Positions 1 to 9,784 of a stretch of DNA of 64,000 bases are shown in pieces (the first letter of the stretch is position 1; every line of letters starts with the position of its first letter). The notes under the pieces are model-generated. The model saw only the letters and a program-made list of their open reading frames with translations, was not told the DNA's origin and made no database searches. Source of the DNA: Lingula anatina (taxonomy: Eukaryota; Brachiopoda; Lingulata; Lingulida; Lingulidae); contig NW_019775498.1 of assembly GCF_001039355.2 (NCBI RefSeq), forward strand, positions 140,995 to 204,994. The letters run 5' to 3'. The translations under genes were made by a program, and so were the position numbers.

Positions 1-281
1 CACTAGTGTTTTTTTTTGTGGTTAATAAAAAAGTGCAAGATAAAACCACCATGCAGACACCTTTGTATTAAAAGCACATTTCCCAAACTATTTCCCAAAA
101 TACACCATTGAGTCAACTTAGTTTAAGTACAGTGCCACGCCGTAACCGACAATCCATCATGTATATTATTCCATAAATATAATGAGATAATGGTGTTGAT
201 GATGGTCAAACTGACCACACTTACCATTAATTTCAAAGACCGTGTAGAGATCTAGTGTTAATTATAACCTCTTGTGGCATA

Positions 282-316
282 TATATAAGTTGTGTATTTT
301 TCTAACGGTACCGTCA
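282..316 (+). promoter_or_regulatory. TATA box and initiator of copy 1
   Basis: TATATAA lies at 282-288, and a TCAATT initiator-like element lies around 314-319, about 34 bp downstream. The same TATA-to-initiator block recurs at 5192-5230 before gene copy 2 with few changes, although most flanking non-coding DNA has diverged. This supports real core-promoter function. The inferred 5' UTR is about 66 nt. No transcript data are available here. Confidence 0.65.
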
Positions 317-381
317 ATTCGGGCAGCAGCGCCAGAGATTTTTGATTCTTACTAAAACCACGATTTAAGAATAAGGACACG

Positions 382-2801
382 ATGCTTGTCAAGGTAGGAA
401 CATTTAATTTCTTTTTGCATTAATGCTAATAAATACATTAGATTGAAACCCATGCATTAAGATCAACTGTAATTGCTATAACGCGCCCGAGCTGTTTGCT
501 TGTTTGCCTTCTTCGGGGACTTCAATATAACTAACAGGGGCAGATCCAGGATTATTTGAAGGGGGATCCGCGGAAACAAAGCCGCCCCCCCACTTGGCGT
601 GGGGTCAGCGGCCCGCTGAAGGGCCCCCGAAAAATTTTGGTATTGAAGAGGGCGAATAGTGCCATTTGGTACTGTTGAGAACTATGGTTCAGCTAGTCAA
701 AATTCTAATTTCAAGAGGGGACCAGAAATCGAAGGGGGGGGGGGTCAGGTTTTTTAAAGAGTCTAAGATACAACATGTATTTTTCTGTGAATTTCTGATG
801 GCAATCCATTTTTTCGTTCTTTAGCTTGTGTGTCCTTTTTAAATGTAACTGTACATGTAATGTCATCGTCAGGGTAATTAGGAGTGTTGAAATGCCACTA
901 GCACGAAGGTGTTCCTGTTCTTTATTGTAATGCGGCGGTGCTTGATGCGATGTTTTAGAGAAGTTCGGACAAGCCTATACATCTCAAACAGCCCTATCAT
1001 CACCCTAGGGGACAAGATACTAAACCCCAACGGGGGATACACATATGCAACACCTAAAATGTACCTTACAGCCTGTACACGATATATGTACACTTTGATG
1101 CGTTTGCTATATTTTTCTCTTCTGACAGGTTTTCCTTGCCGTCGTCTGCCTTTCACTTTCAAATGGCCAACTTGATAATGCTGCGTATCCTGATGGACTT
1201 GTATATTCCGAAATGAAAGATGGCGTCACCTTCGAAGCTGGTTTCTCCACCAAAGCAGATTATTCGCCAGGCAGGGTGGCTTATCCGGAGTAAGTGACGA
1301 TATAACCTTTTACAGTATGTCGGCATCGTACGGTATGCAGGCTGTGTCTGTGATACGTGCAGCTAATACATTTCAGTTGGATTTTAACCCAGCATTTTTG
1401 CTATTTCTCAAAGTAAGCCTTCACAATTAAAGGAAACAGTTAATTAATTAATGAATAAATAAATTGATTTAATAAAAGATAATTTTATTAATTTGTACTC
1501 TTTAATTAATGGGATTAATACGTAGATTAACAGAAATAGTTTTAAAAACTAGTTACATCGTATTATGTAATATTTTAAATAAGGGCAAACTATCGACCCC
1601 ACCAGTATTTACCAGTAAAAATTAATTTATTGCCTTACTTTTTTCACATAATCCATCCATCTATCGTATTATTCGTAAGGAAAAAGATCGCCGAAGTATG
1701 TGCGCTAGCTGCGCCAATGGCGAGAAGTGTGGGAGAAGGGTCCGTCCCCGCGGACTTGCAAGACCTTTCAGTAGCTGCCTTCAGAGCAAAAACCTCCCTT
1801 CTTCCTGTCGGGTAAGGCACATTAAACTGCTTTATTACCTACGCGTACCATATAGTGGTAGCTAGGATGAGTGTTCGGAAAGGGTAATACTCAGTTGAGG
1901 GGGGGGGGGGTATGAACCAAGAAAAATAATGTAACTTAGAATAATCGACGTTTTCTCAAAGTATGATTTAAAAAGTAATATGAAAGCCTCTCAAATGAAG
2001 TGCGTGATGTGTAACATCCGTTGTTGAAATTTCAAACAAAAAATATAAGATAAGTTCATCGATTCCCCATACTTTTCTGAAGCGCATGCAATGGGGTTGA
2101 AAGTAAATAGGTTATGGTAAAAAGCTTTCCTAATTATGTACATACTATATACACTTTGATAAAAACAAGATCAAGTCACCCAAATGCATGTATGATTTCA
2201 CTGAGAAAGATCTAGGACCACCGCTTTTAAAAGACATTTCACGTTTCGTCTTCAGCGTAACAGAGTGTCCAGAGTACTACTTCCGGATCCGGCCATATTG
2301 GGTACGATGGAGAAATACATGGTTTCCTGTGATTCGTTGTGGAATGGGTTGGTGGACGTGGATGTACTGTCCGTAAGTATATTTTATAACATAACTTTTG
2401 TAACATAAATCTAGATTATATATACGTATATATTACGGTATTATAAGAAATGGGGCGATATACAGATATACATTATGAGTTAGAATTAAAACTTGAAAGC
2501 GCTGACGGGACAAAACTAGGCCTACTCTGTATGATAATATTAGCAATACAAAGTATGAAATATCCCCACTTTCTCTTATATATTTTGTCCTCATTCGTGT
2601 ACCCATTGGTGTTTCAGCCGAGTTAGTTGCCACCACACTTACTACTACAATAGAACGATGAACTTCAAGGTTTGTGCCAGGTGCACCACTGAGTGGGGCT
2701 GGAGGCAGGTTAATATTTGGACCTGGTACAGACCGATGTGGGTCTGGATCCGGGTGCCCACCGGATGTTGCTGCGGTCTCGCGAGAGGTATCCTGTGCTA
2801 G
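382..2801 (+). CDS. Secreted Trp/Cys-rich protein, tandem copy 1 (five exons, 201 aa)
   Basis: Coding exons are 382-393, 1129-1289, 1680-1811, 2256-2372 and 2618-2801. Every junction is GT/AG and the frame stays open to TAG. Residues 1-17 form a signal peptide (MLVKVFLAVVCLSLSNG, cleavage before Gln18). Residues 18-102 form a pro-like region with one Cys (65). Exons 4 and 5 encode a domain with Cys at 106, 130, 140, 145, 160, 163, 191-193 and 201, and 12 Trp. It ends IRVPTGCCCG then a C-terminal Cys. One N-glycosylation sequon is at Asn152. Exon 1 encodes only four residues. Intron 1 holds a decayed G-rich repeat. The AATAAA seen after copy 2 reads AATCGA here. I do not recognise the family. 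The CCC end and a C-x2-T aromatic stretch recall Spaetzle-type cystine knots, but that is a weak inference. The model itself is strong because copy 2 predicts the same exons and splice phases. Confidence 0.85.
533..772. repeat. Decayed G-rich interspersed repeat in intron 1 of copy 1
   Basis: The segment begins near GGGGCAGATCCAGGATTAT, contains C7 and G12 runs and ends in a G-run followed by TCAGG. It is absent from intron 1 of copy 2, so it probably inserted after the duplication. No terminal repeats or coding capacity are visible. Confidence 0.4.
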
Positions 2802-2847
2802 AGCCCAACGCGGATCTTTACTCGGTCACACATACACTTTATCTTTA

Positions 2848-2853
2848 AATCGA
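2848..2853 (+). promoter_or_regulatory. Mutated poly(A) signal of copy 1
   Basis: Aligning the 3' flanks of the two copies places AATCGA (2848-2853, followed by AAAAATGTG) opposite the AATAAA of copy 2 (8929-8934, followed by AAATGTG). The hexamer differs at two central positions. No AATAAA or ATTAAA was seen in the next few hundred bases; the next AATAAA noticed lies about 0.8 kb further on. Confidence 0.45.
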
Positions 2854-3980
2854 AAAATGTGTAACTCTATAAAGTTTGTGGCCTATATTGCAGTGCAAAA
2901 TTATCATCTAGGCACAACTTTTTTTCGGTTCTGCCAATAGTTTGTGTACACCAGAAAACAACAAAAATGTGGTTTTACAACTATGCTAAAGTAGAAAATG
3001 AGCCTAATACGTGTAACTGGTGTTCAGCAGTCTTACAAGTGTATTTTATTGTATTAGGTAAGGTAACAGTTATACAGGATAAGACATGCTGCTTGGTATT
3101 TACACGTCATGTTATGATATTCATAATTATACTTACTAGTATTGTATAAATGTATGGATACCCCTCGTCGTAAGTTAGTAGGCCTGCAAATACTAAACCA
3201 TATGCATATTAAGTGTTTAGTAATCAATATATTTATTACAAATGTAATGATGTTTTGAGGAGGTACTTTCAACATAGTATTTCACAGCACGTTGTAGACA
3301 CAATGAGAGAGATGACTTGTGGCAATATGATTAAATGATGAACTGTCTTCGTCCAGTACATGTGAAAGAGTGCATTTAGAACAGATGATCCGCGGACTAA
3401 CTTATCCGCCGACTAAATATGCCCATTCGTTAAAAAGCGATGCAGCTAATCCCTGATGGTCTCCCCGCTCCACACGCCCCGTCGCTGCAAGGGCCGAGCA
3501 ATTAAACCTCGGATTCGAGATTTAATCCGTTTAATGGCGCGTGAATTTATGAAGACATTTGACATAACAGAAATAAAACTAAAACAAACAAACAATAATA
3601 ATATATTTGTTTCACATTGTCTCCTATACTAATATGCCCTAAGGCAACAAATAAGTTAAAATGAAGCTCACATTCGATTTTAGGGCTAAGATATTGTTTT
3701 GAATAACACAAAGAATTGACAAAGTCTAAAACCACTTGGTGCAGTGATATTCTCGTGTATGGTTCAATAAAAGAGTTTTAAATAACACCGCCAGACACCC
3801 TTTTATTTAAAGCACCTTCGAGTCTGGAGACAACCGAGTTGAAGTGCAGTGTCACGCCGTAAACGACACTCCATTATGTATGTTCCTACATAAATGTTGA
3901 TATAATGAGAGGGCGGTGTTGATGATAGTCGAATTAGCCGCAATTACCGTTTTAACATTTCAAATTTCAAAGACCGTGTG

Positions 3981-5159
3981 TTCATTTGAAAACCACCAAG
4001 CTGAATCAAAAATAAAGAACTTTAATTTATGTAAACAACACCATGTTTAGTCTGTAATGCGTGACCTGCTCGTTAATCTTTTTAATGAGGAAACCGTCCA
4101 GTTAAAAAAATCAAATTGAATAAATATTTATATCTTGGGCAAATATATGAATCAGCGTGATACAAACATAATACAAGACAGTCCACAGGCGTGACATTCA
4201 GTTCAGCCGATTGCACTCAGAGAGAGTCCCTGCAGAGTTGGATCGATCTAATTAGATCGATGGTGTCAGTGGGAATGCACCCTACGTGTCATCCTTGGCT
4301 AGGGGTTTATTTATGTAAGATATGTCAGCTTTCTGAAACAAGTGCACTCATTTACGCATGTAAACATGAAGCTGTATATTTTCACCAGTACGCACCGGTG
4401 CATAAAATACAGTATAATAGTTCACATTAGCATAATAGAGGTCCTGGGTCCCAGTACTTGACACATCCATACAGTTGCAAATAGCTGAAGATTTACCTGG
4501 CCCATATGAAATGAATTAACAGTATACATATATACCGGATAGAAACCAAAATTCATGTTTGACAGACTGTGCGCTATCTTCTTACGTAAAACGATCGTAC
4601 TTTGTGGCATTGGAAAATGTGTTAATAAGCATTAATGATTTGTTCTTTAAGGTATTTTTCAATTAAGGAAAAATTATACCCAGTTACCTCAGTGCAAATT
4701 GCCTAAGTTACGAAGCTCAACATTCAAGCAATGTATGTAAAATCCATAAATCGGAGGTGAGAGTTTTTTTAAAGAGGCTGTTATTGTTCACGTGATACAT
4801 CTTCCAGCCCTGGCAAGTAAGAGTGTTTTTGTTTGGAAGCCAGTTCAAACTTGCAGTGGGACCAACCTTGGAGGAGACGGTTAAAGTTAAAGTAAACCTA
4901 TGCGTTTATTCAAAGCCTTACTCCAGACTGGACCTTGAGTCTAATTTCTTGTCCGAATTCATCCCGGAAAATAACCTTGAACTTTGGTGGCTCTTGAAAA
5001 TTTTAATTTAAAATTTAAAAATCCAAATCATTGACATACTGCACATTATCAAGTATGTCTGGAACATAAGCATCTTCATTATATCATAATCTTAATATTT
5101 TCTGTCAACATCTAAAATAAACTACGTACTTGTGTCTGCCTATAAATCTTGACCGTCTG
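3981..5159. mobile_element. About 1.18 kb insertion in the promoter of copy 2
   Basis: Unit 1 has continuous sequence across GACCGTGTAGAGATCTAG upstream of the TATA box. In unit 2 the homology stops at GACCGTGTG (3972-3980) and resumes at GACCGTCTGAGATGTAG (5151 onward). The 9-bp words on each side match at 8 positions, as expected for a target-site duplication. No terminal inverted repeats or transposase ORF were recognised, so the class is unknown. A small TIR-only MITE derivative lies inside at about 4228-4290. Confidence 0.5.
4226..4290. mobile_element. Probable TIR-only remnant of the AGATCGATCT MITE
   Basis: GGATCGATCTAATTAGATCGAT forms a near-perfect palindrome at about 4239-4260. It is flanked by CCTGCAGAG on the left and GTGGGAATGCACC on the right, which resemble the outer ends of the MITE family at 8149, 21657, 24809 and 61027. 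The element interior is missing. The match is short, so the assignment is tentative. Confidence 0.35.
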
Positions 5160-5191
5160 AGATGTAGTTTTAATTACATCCTCTTGTGATA

Positions 5192-5230
5192 TATATAAAC
5201 TGTGTATTTTTCTAACAGTACCATCGATTC
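5192..5230 (+). promoter_or_regulatory. TATA box and start region of copy 2
   Basis: TATATAAA is at 5192-5199. It is followed by the same TGTGTATTTTTCTAAC stretch and GATTCGGGCAGCAGCACC start region as in copy 1. The conserved distal block found upstream of copy 1 is about 1.2 kb further away here because of the insertion at 3981-5159. Confidence 0.65.
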
Positions 5231-5291
5231 GGGCAGCAGCACCAGACATCATTGATTCTTTTGAAATCCACGAAGTAAAAATTACACCACG

Positions 5292-8200
5292 ATGATTGTT
5301 AAGGTAAGAATATTGAGAGTTTTTTGTATCTTCTTTTTTGTTATCGTTAACGGATTCGCAGCAAGCATCTTCGACACAAAGCTCAGTTTACAGATCTATC
5401 GGTGTTTTTTCAAAATCGTTTTCATCTACGAATTTAAAACGTGCAAGGTTTATTATCACTTTTAAGACTTCAATTAAATGATATACATGTAATAATTACT
5501 TGAAACATTGAAAAGAATTCTCAAACGGTTACTTAATATTGAACATAATCTATATGTAACACAGGTGTATAACTAAAATAAGTTTGACCTAAATGGGGGA
5601 TTCGTGTTTTTTTCACTGACAGTGGGATTATTATAAACACAATGCTATTTTCGCAGATCAAACACGGATAACTAAGATGATATAAGGCGAGCTTCGGGAA
5701 TAGTTGCCAAATCTCTTTTTTTTTTTTGAAAAACGACACTAGTTTTAGGTTGCAAGAATCATTTTTGACAATCGGAACTGTTCGGAAAAAAAAACTAGAA
5801 AAGCACTCCGAGAGCGCAGACCTCCTTGATTATTATTGATTATTGATTGATTATTGATCCGGATCACCACCAAAAACTAATCATCTCTTCCTTGGTCCAC
5901 TTCTGACAGTTCCTGGAAATGTCATCAAAATCTGTCCATAACTTTTATAACAAACTGTCCATAACAAACAGACAGACAGACAGACGGACAAACAGGGGTG
6001 AAAACATATCCTCCTTGGCGGAGGTAAAAAACAATTAACCCCATAGGGACTATTTAGTGCTGACGTAAAAACCTTCCCTGGGCTCAGTTTATGTGCATAT
6101 GTACCTTTGGAAAGTGGGGTTATTTAGATTTTGGTCCTAGATTAGTTTGCAAACATCACTTACACAAATTATATAATTTTAGAAAGCCAAGAATTCAGGC
6201 TTCGTGAATATGATTTTATAAATGTAAAGTCATTTAAATGATTAGACTTATGTAGTTTTGAAAATTGAATTCTCTGAATTTGAAAGCTGGAGAGGAAAAT
6301 CAAAAACTGCATGTTACAGTGCACAAATAGTTTATAATTTCCTTATATCTGCTTGAAAATCTGTCATAGTAATGTTACATAAGTTAACTTTGAACTCAGA
6401 AAAAATCAGCATGATCCTAGTTTTAGTTTTTTTAGTTATTTGGAATTTATCATAGTTTTTAGGTGGTGAGAAACCACTATTTTCTTTTTAGTTTTTGCAA
6501 CATAATATCACCTTTTTTCACTCCACTTACCTTTAAAAATTCCCTAAAATAGTTAAAATGAGAAAAAAACTCGCTCAATGTACACCATAGTCTTATTTCA
6601 TAAATCGCTGCTTAAAGGGAAAAGTATGCCAATATTCCAAGATATGCATATATGTGGTTCTGGGCCTTTGGGGTAAGTGAGAAATGAACCGCATGTATGG
6701 CAGGCCTACCCAACTATAAGGTATGATACTCTGTAATGCGATCTGACACACACCTTGAAAAAGGGTAGTGTGGTCTGATATACCGGTTTATTCTGGATCC
6801 GTAGGTGCCGAGTCTGGTAGTTGGTTAGGCCTGTATGCGGTGACTGTCTCTTTGGGGTTAATGCATATTTCAATTTACCTCTCAAATTGCAAAGTACATG
6901 TACCTTACAGCCAGTGCACAATGTATATACAATAAATGAAAGGTTTTGTTTTTTATTCTTATCAAAGGGGATATTCTTTGTGGCCGTCTGCCTTTCGTTT
7001 TCAAATGGCCAGCTTGATAATGCTGCGTATCCTGACGAATTAATATATACAGAAATGAAAGATGGCGTCACCTTCGAAGCCGGTTTCTCCACAAAAGCGG
7101 ATGTCTCACCAGACAGCGTGGCATATCCGGTGTAAGTTATAATGAAACAAAATAAATCAATATTGTACGCAGTCGACAAAGGCTGTTCCTATATATTCCA
7201 GTTGGGTTTTTACGCAATCATTTTTGCTATTTCCCAAAATGAATAAATAAAAGCTAAAATACAACTGCCAAACAATTAATTTCACACTCGAGTAATTGGG
7301 TAGTTGTTTAACTCATTGATTAAAAGGTTAATACGCTGATGAATGGAAGTGAATTCAAAATCAATGGTATCATGTTTTATAATATCTTCAATTGAGAGCG
7401 AAACGCCGACCCTTCTTTGTATGTATCTATATCCATCCTTTTATCAATTTACATATTCATCTATTTTATCATTTATCAAGGAAAGAAATTGCCGAGGTAT
7501 GTGCACTTTATGCGCCAACAGAGAAAATTGATGCAGAAGAGGCGATTCCCGCTGACTTGCAAGACCTTTCAGAAGCTGCCTTCAACGAAAAAGTTGCCTC
7601 TATTTTTCCTATCGGGTAAGGTGCATTTACCTGTCGTAGCACCTGCTAGTACCATATACATACATTAGTAAGGTGGCTATTCTCAGTTAAGGTCACGAAC
7701 CAAGTAAAAGCATTTAACTTCTAGTAATCGTCGACTACAAGTAAATTTTAAAAAGAATGTTAAACATCTAAAAATGGAACGCACGGTCTGTAACTGATAC
7801 CTCGTCAAACAAGAATTACTATTTGACCAATTTTGAATTCAAATGTAGAGTGCCATCACCTTGGAAGTAAACAGGTTATGGTCATTTATCAGAATTTTCA
7901 TGTCGTAACAAGATCAAGTCATCCAAATATAGTGTCTGATTGCTTTTAATACAGGCATATTTCACGTTTCGTTTTCAGCGTAACTGAGTGTCCAGAATAC
8001 TACTTCCGGATCCTGCCATATTGGGTACGATGGCAAAATAAATGGTTTCCTGTGATTCGTTGTGGAATGGGCTGGTGGACGTGGATGTACTGTCCGTAAG
8101 TATATATATTGAAGATAATGTTATTCTTCCATAAGGAGAAGAGTGTTAGGGTGCTTTCCCAGAGATTTAGATCGATCTAAAGATTAAGTTTTAGATCGAC

Positions 8201-8810
8201 CTAACTCCCTGGGGGTTCAGGCTAAATTGCAGTCAGCCGAGCGGACACCATAGTTAATTACCCCCTTACAGCTTTTAGTAGGCGGGACAGACGCTTAAGC
8301 CGGCCAAGCTGACAGTATTCTATTGAAACTCCCCACAGGGATAGATCTATCTAAAAATCTATGGAAATGGGGTGTAAGTAGAGAGTATGCTTGAGATACA
8401 TATTAATGCAGGAGATTATTAATAATTATATACAATGTACATTGAAATTATGAGTAAAAATTAAAACTTGAAAACGCTGACGGTACGAATCTCTATATAG
8501 TAATAATAGTAATGGATGGTCTCCTCTTTGAGTATGAAATAGTGCCTATCGCATCTGATATGGCCCTCTTTTCCTCGGTTCCTTATGCATTTTTGTCCTA
8601 ATTCGTATTCTTTTTTGGTGTTTCAGTCCATTCAGCTGTTATCAAACCTTCAACTACAGTAAAACGTTGGACTTCAAGGTTTGTGCCAGGTGCACCACGG
8701 AGTGGGGCTGGAGGCAGGTCTACATTTGGACCTGGTACAAGCCGATGTGGGTCTGGATCCGTGTGCCCACCGGATGTTGCTGCGGTCTCGCGTGGGGTTT
8801 CCTGTGTTAG
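5292..8810 (+). CDS. Secreted Trp/Cys-rich protein, tandem copy 2 (five exons, 203 aa)
   Basis: Coding exons are 5292-5303, 6968-7131, 7481-7615, 7979-8095 and 8627-8810. All junctions are GT/AG and phases are identical to copy 1 (0, 2, 2, 2). Exons 2 and 3 are each one codon longer. Residues 1-18 are a signal peptide (MIVKGIFFVAVCLSFSNG). Residues 19 to about 103 are strongly acidic (about 18 Asp/Glu against 5 Lys) and contain Cys66. The C-terminal domain is basic (10 Lys/Arg against 4 Asp/Glu), with 13 Trp and Cys at 108, 132, 142, 147, 162, 165, 193-195 and 203. Exons 4 and 5 share C-x9-Y-x3-W-x7-I-R-x3-G. The sequon is Asn152-Tyr-Ser. AATAAA follows 119 bp after the stop. An acidic leader before a cationic Cys/Trp-rich domain could fit a proprotein, a host-defence peptide or a growth-factor-like ligand; the sequence does not decide between these. 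Introns 1 and 4 carry repeats absent from copy 1. Confidence 0.87.
5806..6027. repeat. Interspersed repeat ending CCTCCTTGGCGGAGGTAA
   Basis: It lies in intron 1 of copy 2. It contains GATCCGGATCACCACCAAAA, then TTCCTTGGTCCACTTCTGAC, then TCTGTCCATAACTTTTATAA, then a GACA-rich run, and ends in CCTCCTTGGCGGAGGTAA, a small hairpin. From general familiarity, repeats with this order and hairpin end occur in many invertebrate genomes and look like SINE or LINE 3' ends. I cannot assign a named family. The segment is absent from copy 1. Confidence 0.55.
8149..8374. mobile_element. MITE copy in intron 4 of gene copy 2 (226 bp)
   Basis: The left end is GGGTGCTTTCCCAGAG followed by AGATCGATCT. The right end, read in reverse complement, is CACCCCATTTCCATAG followed by AGATAGATCT, giving terminal inverted repeats of about 28 bp. 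TTA precedes and TAA follows the element. The interior carries TTAATTACCCCCTTACAGC and GGCGGGACAGACGCTTAAGC, shared with the copies at 21657, 24809 and (inverted) 61027. There is no coding capacity. It accounts for most of the extra length of this intron relative to copy 1. Confidence 0.75.
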
Positions 8811-8928
8811 AGATCAAAGCTGAATTTTGCGGATCATTACTTTGCAGATACAAAGAAATACCCGCCATACAAACACTTGTATTTTGAATTTTCTGCTGTG
8901 TTTGTGTTTTTTTTAATTTTTTTTTTCA

Positions 8929-8934
8929 AATAAA
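8929..8934 (+). promoter_or_regulatory. Poly(A) signal AATAAA of copy 2
   Basis: A canonical AATAAA lies 119 bp downstream of the TAG, just after a T-rich run. It is the only canonical hexamer near this gene end. Confidence 0.6.
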
Positions 8935-8940
8935 AAATGT

Positions 8941-9780
8941 GACCCTAAAGTTTTAACGTTAAATTGAATTGATTTTTTAAAATTGTTGTCAAGTTAAGAA
9001 ACAGTTTCTTGAATATTACACAAATGACGTGTTCAAATTATTTACAGGTGACAGTGAGTAATATGATGTTCATGATTTGAAAATGAATAAAAATATTTGC
9101 AAATTTATTATGATAAATGTTGGTTTTTTTTAATTCACTTTTAATTTTTTAATTCATAAACAAAATAATATCTAAAATCCCTCTTTATGTATGACGATTA
9201 ACTCTTTTCCGTAAAAAATCAATTAAAAACCTTATAGCATTAATTTAGACATTTTTCGTCATAAAAACGGAGGAATATTTTGTGGAAAAGCGGTTTTTCA
9301 TTTAACTTGAGGTAACACAATGCAAAAATGTAACTTGTCGTCATAGTTTCCATCTATTTTATAAATATCCGAATGATTTTAAGACTATGTTGTAAAATTT
9401 CTAAATAGTATTTTTAACAATTTACACGTTATTGTGTTTAATTCAATCAAGTAGTAGGAAAGTTTACATCTTGTTCAACCCCAAAATATCATATCTGTCA
9501 TGTTAAAATTGTCTGATCGTATTATTATCATCATGAATACCAAACCATAAACAATGAAATACATCGGAAAACTCACCAAATGCATACTGATTCGGAGCTA
9601 TCAGTAGATCAGCCAAAATTTAAGGGTATATTTTGGTGAAAAATTCAGGATTTGTAATTCTTCTGCATGCTTAGTAGATGTAAGACTGAAAACAAAGTCA
9701 TGAGTTACCCATGAGGTAAGGGCCACCTTTTTGCTCCCCGGAATAGTTTCTTGCATTTGGATGACGTTATCTATAATGAT
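8941..9780. other. AT-rich spacer, no feature seen
   Basis: The stretch is strongly AT-rich, with many stop codons in all frames. No splice-supported exon, repeat end or RNA gene was recognised. Confidence 0.5.
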
Positions 9781-9784
9781 ACGC

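Larger units (their letters stand above)
1..3760. repeat. Tandem gene-duplication unit 1 (about 3.74 kb)
   Basis: Bases 1-110 resemble 3740-3850, including an AATAAA-containing stretch followed by a shared CAGACACC word. The block at about 120-320, upstream of gene copy 1, resembles 3840-3980 plus 5150-5240, upstream of gene copy 2. The unit therefore carries promoter, gene and downstream spacer. Since homology is already present at base 1, the unit begins before the window and further copies may lie upstream. No third copy is seen after 8940. Confidence 0.7.
3761..8940. repeat. Tandem gene-duplication unit 2
   Basis: This block mirrors unit 1 but is longer. It has an insertion between distal and core promoter (3981-5159), a longer intron 1 (1664 versus 735 bp) and a longer intron 4 (531 versus 245 bp). 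Exons are well preserved; exon 4 differs at 7 of 117 positions. Confidence 0.7.

Noticed and set aside
878-1175. Overlapping frames on both strands in the first gene's region
   Set aside because: They run from intron 1 into exon 2 and have no signal beyond the exon itself, which is explained by the five-exon gene.
3480-3530. Possible tRNA-like B-box near CCTCGGATTCGAGATT
   Set aside because: No A-box at the right spacing and no cloverleaf could be drawn.
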